9,060 nucleotides of DNA from an uncultured bacterium (GCA_946401765.1 CAMIVJ010000099.1:1-9060); one strand, 5' to 3'. Positions 1 to 6,208 are shown, counted from the stretch's first letter. Translations and numbers: made by a program. The notes: generated by a model from the sequence alone, not told the origin.

Positions 1-38
1 TCAGACTACACCGTTAAAAAATGGGTGCCTTTAATCGT

Positions 39-68
39 TTGCAAAACGCGGCGGGGATTTGGTATAAT
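39..68 (+). promoter_or_regulatory. Candidate sigma70-type promoter for tatA-uvrC
   Basis: A perfect TATAAT (63-68) is preceded by TGG (60-62), so it has the TGN form of an extended -10. A -35-like TTGCAA (39-44, 4 of 6 matches to TTGACA) lies 18 bases upstream. Transcription would start near 75, about 35 bases before the tatA ATG. The thirteen bases 56-68 recur exactly at 6162-6174. The stretch before this promoter (1-38) has stops in two forward frames (TAA at 15-17 and 32-34), but I cannot assign the end of any upstream gene there. Confidence 0.7.
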
Positions 69-109
69 AAAAAGGTTTGTTTTTTCAACAACGAGCAAAG
101 GAGAAGAAA

Positions 110-319
110 ATGTTTTCAGGTCCCTGGCAGATAGTGCTGCTTCTAGTGGTGATAGTGCTGCTGTTCGGCGGCAAGAAGCTTCCGGAGATCGCCCGCGCGC
201 TCGGCAAGGCCAAGGGCGAGTTCAAGAAGGGCACCGAGGAGGGCGAGCAGCTCCTCAACGAGGGCAAGGACAAAGAGCCCGCCAAGGTCGAGCAGAAGAC
301 CGGCGAGGAGGCAAAGTAG
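110..319 (+). CDS. tatA: Sec-independent protein translocase subunit TatA/TatE
   Basis: This 69-residue protein is the pore-forming component of the twin-arginine translocase, which exports folded proteins across the inner membrane with TatC. It has the TatA layout: a short N-terminus, one membrane helix (about residues 5-19), a Phe-Gly hinge (FGGKKLPEIARALG), a basic amphipathic helix (about 21-40) and a charged disordered tail rich in Lys and Glu. The length is normal for TatA and too short for a typical TatB. The ATG at 110 is preferred over one at 77 because AAAGGAG (97-103) sits 6 bases upstream and the protein then begins directly at the membrane helix. No tatC or tatB is in the window. 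uvrC follows after 21 bases and is probably cotranscribed. Confidence 0.93.
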   Translation: MFSGPWQIVLLLVVIVLLFGGKKLPEIARALGKAKGEFKKGTEEGEQLLNEGKDKEPAKVEQKTGEEAK

Positions 320-340
320 TCCGCGCCGCGAGGTCGCGCA

Positions 341-1816
341 TTGAACGACGTTCTGCGAGAGCGGCTTAAGTCCGTTCCCAATCGCCCCGGCTGTTACCTG
401 ATGAGGGACCGCCGGGGCGTGATCATCTACGTGGGAAAGGCGAAGAACCTTCGCCGCCGCGTGCTTTCGTACTTCCGCCCCGGCGCCAATCACGCGCCCA
501 AGGTGCGTTCGATGGTGAACACGGTGGCCGACCTCGAGTTCATGACCGTCAAGAACGAGGCCGAGGCGCTGCTCACCGAGGCGAGCCTCATCAAGAAGTA
601 CAAGCCGCATTTCAACATCCTGATGCGCGACGACAAGCGCTACCTCGCCCTGCGCGCGAATCCCGACGATCCATTCCCAGCATTCCGCACATGCCGGATA
701 GTGCGCGACGACGGCGCGCTCTACTTCGGTCCGTTCCCGTCCTCCCCCGTGGTGCGTGCGGCCAAGGACTTCGTGGAAAAGCGCTGGGGGCTGCGGGGCT
801 GCACGGCGCTCGCGCCGGACGGCGAGACGCACCGCCACTGCCATGCGGACGTAGTGCGCTACTGCACGGCTCCGTGCGAGGGGCGCATCTCGATGGCCGA
901 CTACCGCGCGCGCTTCGACGAGGCGTGCGCGTTCCTGCGCGGGGAGCGTCCGCAGGTGATCACCGAGCTCGTCGAGGAGATGAAGGTCGCCGCCGCGAAG
1001 CAGGACTTCACAAAGGCCGCGCGCCTGCGCGACACGGTGGGCGCGCTCAAGGAGATGACGAAGAGCCACTTCGTGCGGAGGCGCCCGGAGGAGACGCGAG
1101 CCGATGCGCGCCGCGGGCTTGAGGAGCTTGCCGCCGCGCTCAAGATGTCAACTCCGCCGCGCGTCATCGAATGCGCCGACATCTCGAACCTCTTCGGCAC
1201 GCATTCCGTGGCGTCGCTCGTGGTGGCGGTGGAGGGCCTGCCCGACCGCCGCTTCTACCGCCACTTCAAGATCGAGACGGTCGAGGGCGCGGACGATCCG
1301 CGTTCGATGGCCGAGGTGGTGCGCCGTCGCTACGGACCCGATTCCACGCTCGTCGCGAAAAGCCCGCGCGCCGACCTCTTCATCTGCGACGGCGGCATAA
1401 CGCAGCTGCGCGCCGCGCGCGCGGCGTTCGCCGAGATAGGCGTTACGGACATTCCCGTGGTGGGCCTTGCCGAGCGCATGGAGATCATAGTGACCGATGA
1501 CGAGCGCGGCGAGATCGTGCTGCCGCGCGACTCGCAGGGACTATTCGTTGCGACGCGCCTTCGCGACGAGGCGCACCGCTTCGCGATTACGTACCACCGC
1601 AGCCTGCGCGAGCGCACCATACGCGAATCGGCGCTCGACGAGGTGCCGGGCATAGGCCCCGCGAAGAAGATGGCCCTTCTGAAGAAGTTCCATTCGGTCT
1701 ATGGCATAGCAAAGGCGAGCGAGGAGGAAATCGCCGCCGTGGCTGGGGTGGGGCCGGCCATTGCGGCCGCCGTGCTGCGCGCGGTGCGCCGTACGGCAGG
1801 CGAGCAACGCCGCTGA
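341..1816 (+). CDS. uvrC: UvrABC excinuclease subunit C, short form
   Basis: UvrC makes both incisions around bulky DNA lesions after UvrA and UvrB have marked them. The 491-residue product has an N-terminal GIY-YIG nuclease with the expected Y30, K33, R40 and E80. Four cysteines follow at 154, 167, 175 and 179, the pattern associated with an iron-sulfur cluster in this family. A UVR motif that binds UvrB lies at about 205-240. The RNase H-like nuclease comes next, with candidate catalytic D280 (in ECADIS), D350 (in CDGG) and a His in the DEAHRF segment (H412 or H419). The C-terminus carries tandem helix-hairpin-helix motifs at about 432-482. Family members are usually near 600 residues; here about 100 residues between the UVR motif and the RNase H-like domain are missing, with no frameshift visible. 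The start is TTG at 341 with GAGG at 330-333, and no ATG gives a complete first domain. Confidence 0.95.
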   Translation: MNDVLRERLKSVPNRPGCYLMRDRRGVIIYVGKAKNLRRRVLSYFRPGANHAPKVRSMVNTVADLEFMTVKNEAEALLTEASLIKKYKPHFNILMRDDKRYLALRANPDDPFPAFRTCRIVRDDGALYFGPFPSSPVVRAAKDFVEKRWGLRGCTALAPDGETHRHCHADVVRYCTAPCEGRISMADYRARFDEACAFLRGERPQVITELVEEMKVAAAKQDFTKAARLRDTVGALKEMTKSHFVRRRPEETRADARRGLEELAAALKMSTPPRVIECADISNLFGTHSVASLVVAVEGLPDRRFYRHFKIETVEGADDPRSMAEVVRRRYGPDSTLVAKSPRADLFICDGGITQLRAARAAFAEIGVTDIPVVGLAERMEIIVTDDERGEIVLPRDSQGLFVATRLRDEAHRFAITYHRSLRERTIRESALDEVPGIGPAKKMALLKKFHSVYGIAKASEEEIAAVAGVGPAIAAAVLRAVRRTAGEQRR

Positions 1817-1870
1817 CTTTGTTGATTTTTCGTTCAATTTCGCCTTTTTTCAAATTTTTAATTTTCCCCC

Positions 1871-1899
1871 TTGCAAAAGGGTCCGATTTTTGAGATAAT
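1871..1899 (+). promoter_or_regulatory. Candidate promoter of the rpmJ-rpsM-rpsK-rpsD-rpoA-rplQ operon
   Basis: The 120-base gap between uvrC and rpmJ (1817-1936) is AT-rich and non-coding. It contains TTGCAA (1871-1876), a 17-base spacer and GATAAT (1894-1899). TGA directly precedes the -10, so this too has an extended -10 TGN. The -35 sequence is the same as at the tatA promoter. Transcription would start near 1906, leaving a leader of only about 30 bases before rpmJ. A small stem, CCCTT-GCAA-AAGGG (1868-1881), overlaps the -35 and is followed by five T. It could be a weak terminator for uvrC, but the promoter reading is better supported. Confidence 0.65.
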
Positions 1900-1936
1900 A
1901 TCTTTTTGTTCGACCACCAAAGTAGAGTAAAAAACC

Positions 1937-2050
1937 ATGAAAGTACGTAGTTCCGTTCGTCGCATCTGCGAGAACTGTCGCATCATCCGCCGCAAAGGCG
2001 TGGTGCGCGTGATCTGCACAAACCCGCGCCACAAGCAGCGCCAGGGCTAA
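1937..2050 (+). CDS. rpmJ: 50S ribosomal protein L36, zinc-binding type
   Basis: The 37-residue product begins MKVRSSVRRICENCRIIRRK and is a typical bacterial L36, the smallest large-subunit protein, which binds 23S rRNA near the peptidyl transferase region. The zinc ribbon is complete: C11, C14, C27 and H32 in a C-x2-C-x12-C-x4-H pattern, so this is the zinc-containing form rather than the cysteine-free paralogue used under zinc limitation. The usual basic C-terminus is present. The SD sequence upstream is weak compared with its neighbours. It is the first gene of the alpha operon and lies 21 bases before rpsM. The gene is easily missed by length-filtered gene calling. Confidence 0.97.
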   Translation: MKVRSSVRRICENCRIIRRKGVVRVICTNPRHKQRQG

Positions 2051-2071
2051 AAGGAAGAGGAAAGAAAAACC

Positions 2072-2461
2072 ATGCCAAGATTGATGGGTGTGGATATTCC
2101 GGGCAAGAAGCATACCCGCTATGCTCTCCGGTACATCCACGGAATCGGGCCGAAGCGCGCTGATGACGTGCTGGCGGCGTGCAACATCGAGCCGAGCAAG
2201 AAGGCCGATGATCTCTCGCAGGACGAGATCCATGCGATAACGACGTACATTCAGGACCACTACCGGGTCGAAGGCGATCTGCGCCGTGAGGTTTCGCAGA
2301 ACATCCGCCGTCTGATTTCCATTGGTTCGTACCGCGGCCTCCGCCACAAGCGCGGCCTGCCGGTGCGTGGTCAGCGCACGAAGACGAACGCGAAGACGCG
2401 CAAGGGCAACCGCAAGGCGTCTGCGGCCGCGATTCGCTCTAGCGCTCCCTCGAAGAAGTGA
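2072..2461 (+). CDS. rpsM: 30S ribosomal protein S13
   Basis: S13 sits in the head of the small subunit and contacts the P-site tRNA and the large subunit through intersubunit bridges. The 129-residue protein starts MPRLMGVDIPGKK and has the helix-two-turn-helix region (HGIGPKRA, about 23-30). The strongly conserved signature GSYRGLRHKRGLPVRGQRTK spans residues 85-104 and leads into the basic tRNA-contacting tail. Length is slightly above the roughly 118-125 usual for the family because of a few extra Ser/Ala/Lys residues at the end. An SD sequence AAGGAAGAGG (2051-2060) lies directly after the rpmJ stop. rpsK follows after 16 bases. Confidence 0.98.
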   Translation: MPRLMGVDIPGKKHTRYALRYIHGIGPKRADDVLAACNIEPSKKADDLSQDEIHAITTYIQDHYRVEGDLRREVSQNIRRLISIGSYRGLRHKRGLPVRGQRTKTNAKTRKGNRKASAAAIRSSAPSKK

Positions 2462-2477
2462 TTTAGAGAGGTAAGAA

Positions 2478-2942
2478 ATGAGCGAAGAAAACATCAAGCA
2501 GGAAGCTGCGCCAGCTCAGGCCGCGGCTGAGACCGAAGCGGCGGCGACCGCTGCGGAGGGCGAGGCTGCCGCGAAGAAGGGCCGCCCGCGCAAGACGATT
2601 CCGCCGGGCATTGCCTTCATCCGTTCCACGTTCAACAACACGCAGGTTTCGATTGCCGACGCCCGCGGCGGTGTGATTGCGTGGAGCTCGGCGGGCAAGG
2701 CCGGCTTCAAGGGCAGCCGCAAGTGCACGGCGTTCGCCGCGACGATGGTCGCGCAGGACGCGGCGCGCACGGCGTACGCCAAGGGAATGTCCGAGTGCGA
2801 AGTGCGCATGCAGGGCGCTGGCGCGGGCCGCGAGTCGGCCGTGCGCGCCATCCAGGCCGCAGGCATTCGCGTAACCATGATCACGGACTGCACGCCCGTT
2901 CCTCATAACGGGTGCCGTCCTCGCAAGCGCAGGAGGGTTTAA
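2478..2942 (+). CDS. rpsK: 30S ribosomal protein S11 with acidic N-terminal extension
   Basis: S11 lies on the platform of the small subunit, close to the mRNA exit and the 3' end of 16S rRNA. The conserved core starts at about residue 44 (GIAFIRSTFNNT) and includes GSRKCTAFAA (79-88), GAGAGRESAVRAI (113-125) and the C-terminal TPVPHNGCRPRKRRRV, which contains the Asn-Gly site known to form isoaspartate in some bacteria. The protein has 154 residues, against about 129 in E. coli. The extra 25 or so are N-terminal, Ala/Glu-rich and acidic (seven Glu before residue 30), where S11 is normally short and basic. The ATG at 2478 has GAGAGG at 2466-2471. No internal start with a comparable SD was seen, so the extension looks genuine. 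Confidence 0.97.
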   Translation: MSEENIKQEAAPAQAAAETEAAATAAEGEAAAKKGRPRKTIPPGIAFIRSTFNNTQVSIADARGGVIAWSSAGKAGFKGSRKCTAFAATMVAQDAARTAYAKGMSECEVRMQGAGAGRESAVRAIQAAGIRVTMITDCTPVPHNGCRPRKRRRV

Positions 2943-2944
2943 CC

Positions 2945-3547
2945 ATGGGTCGCTATACAGGTCCCCGTTCAAAGATTTCCCGTCGTTTCGGCGAGCCGAT
3001 TTACGGTCCCGACAAGGTGCTTTCGCGCCGTCCGAACCGTCCTGGCCAGCACGGCGGCAAGCGTGCGCGCAAGCTTTCCGAGTACGGCGAGCAGCTGCGC
3101 GAGAAGCAGAAGGCCCGTTTCATGTACGGCATGCGCGAGAAGCAGTTCCGTCTGTTCTTCGAGCGCGCGAAGTCCATGCAGGGCGTTACGGGCGAGAATC
3201 TGCTCCGTCTCTGCGAGACTCGGCTTGACAACGTCGTGTACCGTCTTGGCCTTGCGCCCACGCGCGCTGCGGCCCGCCAGCTCGTGACTCACCGCCACGT
3301 GACGGTGAACGGCAAGGTATGCGGCATTCCGTCCTACATCGTGCGCGTCGGCGAGATGATCAGCCTCAAGGAGAAGTCTCGTCAGCTCACGGCGGTTGGG
3401 CAGTCGCTCGAGCACCACAAGATCACAGTTGCGTGGCTCTCGTTCGACCGCACGACGATGACGGGTTCGCTTTCGAGCCTCCCCACGCGTGAAGAGATTC
3501 CCGAGCAGATCGACGTGCAGTCGATCGTCGAACTCTACTCGCGTTAA
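2945..3547 (+). CDS. rpsD: 30S ribosomal protein S4
   Basis: S4 is a primary 16S rRNA-binding protein that nucleates assembly of the small-subunit body and helps guard decoding accuracy. In E. coli it also represses its own operon. The 200-residue product begins MGRYTGPRSKISRRFGEPIY and shows the PGQHGGKRARKLSEYGEQLREKQK region (about 33-56). The S4 RNA-binding fold covers about 92-155 (ETRLDNVVYRLG, then ARQLVTHRHVTVNGK), and the family ending IVELYSR is present. The N-terminus lacks the zinc-binding cysteines found in some S4 proteins, so this is the zinc-free type. ATG 2945 is chosen because a near-perfect SD, AGGAGGG (2931-2937), lies inside the end of rpsK, seven bases upstream. Only two bases separate rpsK and rpsD. 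Confidence 0.98.
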   Translation: MGRYTGPRSKISRRFGEPIYGPDKVLSRRPNRPGQHGGKRARKLSEYGEQLREKQKARFMYGMREKQFRLFFERAKSMQGVTGENLLRLCETRLDNVVYRLGLAPTRAAARQLVTHRHVTVNGKVCGIPSYIVRVGEMISLKEKSRQLTAVGQSLEHHKITVAWLSFDRTTMTGSLSSLPTREEIPEQIDVQSIVELYSR

Positions 3548-3552
3548 TGTCC

Positions 3553-3567
3553 GCGGGGCTTCCCCGC
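3553..3567 (+). other. Perfect stem-loop between rpsD and rpoA
   Basis: GCGGGG (3553-3558), a three-base loop CTT and CCCCGC (3562-3567) form an uninterrupted six-pair GC stem just after the rpsD stop. No T tract follows, so it does not look like an intrinsic terminator. The rpoA SD starts about 20 bases later. It may stabilise RNA 3' ends or set the rpoA-to-ribosomal-protein ratio; this role is inference. Confidence 0.55.
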
Positions 3568-3600
3568 TAACCGTCTCCATCTATCTCAAGGGAGGTATAA

Positions 3601-4599
3601 ATGCCGATCCGTTTGAGTCGTTTTGAAATGCCTAAGAGCGTCCAGAAGGACGTGGACACCGCGACCGGAACGTATGCCCGTTTCATCGCCGAGCCGTTTG
3701 AAATCGGCTATGCGCGCACGATCGGGAACTCGCTCAGGCGCGTGCTCCTCTCGTCCATCGAAGGATGCGCGATCAGCTCGGTGAAGATCGAGGGCGTAAG
3801 CCATGAGTTCTCGACCATCCCCGGCGTCGCGGAGGACGTAACAGACATCATCCTCAACCTGAAGCGCGTGCTGCTGAAGACGTTCACGCGCGAAACCACA
3901 ACGCTGCACCTTAAGAAGGAGGGTCCCTGCACGGTCACCGCCGGCGACTTCGCAGAGGAGAACTCCGTGGAGGTGCTCAATCCCGGTCTTGAGATCGCGA
4001 ACCTCGAAGAGGGCGCGGTTCTTGACATGCAGTGCGAGATCCGCACGGGCCGCGGCTTCTGCCTGGCCGACGGGAACAAGACGCCGGACCAGGAGATCGG
4101 CCGCATCGCGATCGACTCGATCTTCTCGCCCGTGACGCGCGTGAACTTCCTCGTGGAGAACACCCGCGTTGGCCAGCGCACGGACTACGAGAAGCTCATT
4201 CTCGACGTCTGGACCGACGGCCGCGTCACCCCGGACGAGGCGCTGAAGATCGCAGCCGCCGTGCTGCGCCGCCATCTCGACGTGTTCGTCGACTACTCCA
4301 GCGTGGAGTCGCTCGACATCGACGAGACCGAAAAGAAGAGCTCCGACGAACGCGAGCACCTGCGCAAGCTGGTGAACATGTCCGTCAACGAGATCGAGCT
4401 TTCGGTGCGCGCCGCGAACTGCCTCAACAACGCCAACATCACGTCGGTGGGCGAGCTCGCCCAGAAGACCGAGGCGGACATGCTCAAGTACCGCAACTTC
4501 GGCAAGAAGTCCTTGACGGAAATCAAGGAGAAGCTGAAGGACCTCGGCCTGTGCCTTGGCTACAAGTTCGATCCCGACCTGCTCGAAACAAAGAAGTAA
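3601..4599 (+). CDS. rpoA: DNA-directed RNA polymerase subunit alpha
   Basis: Alpha dimerises to start RNA polymerase assembly, and its C-terminal domain contacts UP elements and activators. The 332-residue product has the normal two-domain form. The N-terminal domain (about 1-235) carries the conserved segment RTIGNSLRRVLLSSIEGCAI at 39-58. A charged linker (about 238-255) leads to the C-terminal domain (about 256-322). R270 and N273 in SVRAANCL match E. coli R265 and N268, which contact DNA, and NFGKKSLTEIKEKL (299-312) is the second DNA-contacting helix-hairpin-helix segment. A short extra tail (YKFDPDLLETKK) follows. The start has a strong SD, AAGGGAGG (3588-3595). It sits between rpsD and rplQ as in most bacteria. 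Confidence 0.98.
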   Translation: MPIRLSRFEMPKSVQKDVDTATGTYARFIAEPFEIGYARTIGNSLRRVLLSSIEGCAISSVKIEGVSHEFSTIPGVAEDVTDIILNLKRVLLKTFTRETTTLHLKKEGPCTVTAGDFAEENSVEVLNPGLEIANLEEGAVLDMQCEIRTGRGFCLADGNKTPDQEIGRIAIDSIFSPVTRVNFLVENTRVGQRTDYEKLILDVWTDGRVTPDEALKIAAAVLRRHLDVFVDYSSVESLDIDETEKKSSDEREHLRKLVNMSVNEIELSVRAANCLNNANITSVGELAQKTEADMLKYRNFGKKSLTEIKEKLKDLGLCLGYKFDPDLLETKK

Positions 4600-4611
4600 G
4601 GAAGTTTTCCC

Positions 4612-5082
4612 ATGCGTCATCAGAGAGTAATGAAGAAATTCGGGCGTTCGTCAGCGCACCGCAAGGCCCTCATGAAGAGCCTTGTGACGAACCTGATCCT
4701 CGCCGAATCCATAAAGACCACGCTCCCCAAGGCCAAGGAGGCCCGCAAGGACGCCGACCACATGGTCACGATCGCCCGCAGGGGCCTCGAGGCCGCCGTG
4801 GCGGAGAAGCCGAAACCCGAAGCGCTTCTCGCAGCCCGCCGCCTCGCGGCGTCGCGCCTGCAGCAGCCCAAGGCCGTGCAGAAGCTGTTCGACAAGATTG
4901 CGCCCGCGATGAAGGGCCGCAACGGCGGCTACACGCGCATCATCAAGCTCGGCGCCCGCAAGGGCGACGCCGCCGAGATGTGCATTCTCCAGTGGGTGAC
5001 CGCGCCTGAGGCAGTGGACAAGAAGCCCGCGGCCGAAGAGGCACCCGCCGCCGAAGCGCCGGCTGCCGAAGAGGCCAAGTGA
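4612..5082 (+). CDS. rplQ: 50S ribosomal protein L17 with Ala/Glu/Pro tail
   Basis: L17 is a large-subunit protein near the polypeptide exit tunnel. The conserved N-terminus MRHQRVMKKFGRSSAHRKAL is present, followed by IKTTLPKAKEAR (35-46) and the C-terminal core signature GGYTRIIKLGARKGDAAEM (105-123). After about residue 130 the protein ends in a low-complexity tail with repeated AAEEAP, AAEAP and AAEEA units, giving 156 residues against about 127 in E. coli. Extended acidic or alanine-rich L17 tails occur in other bacteria. The SD AAGGAAG (4598-4604) overlaps the rpoA stop codon. The stop TGA overlaps the GTG of the next gene as GTGA (5079-5082), which suggests translational coupling. Confidence 0.97.
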   Translation: MRHQRVMKKFGRSSAHRKALMKSLVTNLILAESIKTTLPKAKEARKDADHMVTIARRGLEAAVAEKPKPEALLAARRLAASRLQQPKAVQKLFDKIAPAMKGRNGGYTRIIKLGARKGDAAEMCILQWVTAPEAVDKKPAAEEAPAAEAPAAEEAK

Positions 5083-5570
5083 GAGCCTACACCAGAACGG
5101 GAGACTCGGGAGAGTCCTCCGTCAAAGGCGGGCGCGTCCGAAAGGATGCGCTCGTTTTTGACGTTCTGGGCGACCTCGACGAGCTCAACTCGTGGCTCGG
5201 CGTCGTGCGCACAACCCCCTGCTCCGCCATGGCGCCGGATGGCGCCGCCGCATTCAACGCCGCCTTCTTCGTACGCCTTCAGCGCAACGTGGTGTCGCTT
5301 TCGGCAAACATCGCGGGCTACGCCGAATTCCCGTACGAGGTCGATTTCGTGCCTCTTCTCGAGGCCGAGGCAGACCGCCTTTCGCCGCCCAATGCGGCGC
5401 CGTTCGCTTTCTGCGTGCCTGATGGCTTCGTGCACCTGGCGCGCGCCGTGTGCCGTCGTGCCGAGCGTTCGCTCGTGCGCTTCTCTCCCGGCCATCCGGG
5501 CGTTCCGTTTCTCAACAGGCTTTCGGCATATCTCTTCGCTCTTGCCTGCACCATAAGTTCGGCGCCATGA
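5079..5570 (+). CDS. PduO-type ATP:cob(I)alamin adenosyltransferase
   Basis: The product resembles PduO-type adenosyltransferases, trimeric cytoplasmic enzymes that move the 5'-deoxyadenosyl group of ATP to reduced cobalamin to make coenzyme B12. Family landmarks in order are the ATP-binding N-terminus YTRTGDSGESS (4-14), GDLDELNSWLG (31-41), FCVPDG (111-116) in place of the usual F-x-L-P-G-G, ARAVCRRAER (121-130) and LNRLSAYLF (145-153). F111 probably matches the phenylalanine that shapes the cobalt site, and the Arg cluster binds ATP and forms the subunit interface in studied members. At 163 residues it is slightly shorter than most, mainly at the C-terminus. The GTG start overlaps the rplQ stop, and the SD would have to lie inside the rplQ tail. 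No other B12 gene or cobalamin riboswitch is visible, so salvaged cobalamin is a possible substrate source (inference). Confidence 0.85.
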   Translation: MRAYTRTGDSGESSVKGGRVRKDALVFDVLGDLDELNSWLGVVRTTPCSAMAPDGAAAFNAAFFVRLQRNVVSLSANIAGYAEFPYEVDFVPLLEAEADRLSPPNAAPFAFCVPDGFVHLARAVCRRAERSLVRFSPGHPGVPFLNRLSAYLFALACTISSAP

Positions 5571-6136
5571 AGAAACTTGCTTTTGCAGTATGCGCGATGC
5601 TTCTCGCGGCGTTGGCGGGATGCTCCACAACGCTTGTGCGGGGCGAGCCCATCCCCGTCAGGATCGGCGGCGCGGAAGTGCAGATGACGCGCGTGGTCGA
5701 GGCGCTTCTGTCGATGAAGGGCGTTCGCGTGCAGGCGCTGAACGGCGCGTGGAAGGACCATGTGTTCCAGGCGCAGTGCGTCATGAAAGGCGACGGGGAT
5801 AAGCTCACGGTCGTCTTCCTGGCGCCGCAGATTCGACTTGTGACGATAAACGTCGAGAGGCCGCATGCTCTCAGGTGCGAGCGCGCGCCGCAGATTCCGA
5901 GTGCGTTCGAGCCGGAGAATGCGCTTCTCGACCTTGCATTCGTGAATCTGCCCGTTGGCGAACTGCGCCGTTCGCTTTCGCCCGCGCTGCGCGTGGAGGA
6001 GAACGCCGACGGCGCGCGCAAACTCTTTGCGCCCGACGGCACGCTCGTCGCTGAGCTTGCGGCCGCCGGCGCGGACGGCGTTCGCAAATACAGAAACGCG
6101 ATCTACGGCTACGAGTACGAGATACGCGAGATATAG
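5567..6136 (+). CDS. Putative outer-membrane lipoprotein, DUF3261-like
   Basis: The 189-residue product begins MKKLAFAVCAMLLAALAGCS, a signal peptide ending in a clear lipobox (LAGC, lipidated Cys at 19). The mature part has alternating hydrophobic strands. From memory it resembles DUF3261: a region like DGDKLTVVFLAPQIRLVTI (76-94), then ENALLDLAFVNLPVGELRRSL (117-137), RVEENADGARKL (142-153) and a closing N-x3-GYEYEI (178-186). DUF3261 lipoproteins are often found in aryl polyene pigment clusters, but no other gene of such a cluster is in the window, so that role is unproven. The ATG overlaps the previous stop as ATGA (5567-5570), so it is probably cotranslated with the adenosyltransferase. 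Lipoprotein assignment is firm; the family assignment is moderate. Confidence 0.8.
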   Translation: MKKLAFAVCAMLLAALAGCSTTLVRGEPIPVRIGGAEVQMTRVVEALLSMKGVRVQALNGAWKDHVFQAQCVMKGDGDKLTVVFLAPQIRLVTINVERPHALRCERAPQIPSAFEPENALLDLAFVNLPVGELRRSLSPALRVEENADGARKLFAPDGTLVAELAAAGADGVRKYRNAIYGYEYEIREI

Positions 6137-6145
6137 GATTGTCTG

Positions 6146-6174
6146 TTTTCACCGAGCGGGCGATTTGGTATAAT
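6146..6174 (+). promoter_or_regulatory. Candidate extended -10 promoter for the small gene and lgt
   Basis: TATAAT (6169-6174) is preceded by TGG (6166-6168) and has a -35-like TTTTCA (6146-6151, 4 of 6 matches) at a 17-base spacing. Bases 6162-6174 are identical to 56-68 at the tatA promoter. It lies in the 72-base gap after the lipoprotein gene. Transcription would begin near 6181, close to a mini-ORF ATG at 6180. No terminator hairpin separates it from the upstream gene. Confidence 0.65.
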
Positions 6175-6208
6175 TGGCCATGCGCGAACGAAAGGAACAC
6201 TGGCGCGA

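Noticed and set aside
1..34. Tail of an upstream gene ending at TAA 32-34
   Set aside because: Only ten codons are visible and they match nothing I recognise; the promoter region begins immediately after.
143..1069. Long open frame on the - strand opposite tatA and uvrC (308 codons)
   Set aside because: It is antisense to two certain genes, has low-complexity Arg/His/Leu composition and no recognisable domain; GC-rich DNA gives such shadows.
1868..1891. CCCTT-GCAA-AAGGG hairpin followed by five T as a terminator after uvrC
   Set aside because: The stem has only five pairs, the T run starts several bases later, and the same bases form a good -35 for rpmJ.
3586..4620. Long - strand open frame opposite rpoA (344 codons)
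   Set aside because: It exactly mirrors rpoA, has no good start context and no family features.
4032..5009. Forward-strand frame overlapping rpoA and rplQ (325 codons)
   Set aside because: It is out of frame with two certain genes and shows the Arg/Pro/Gly-rich composition of a frame shadow.
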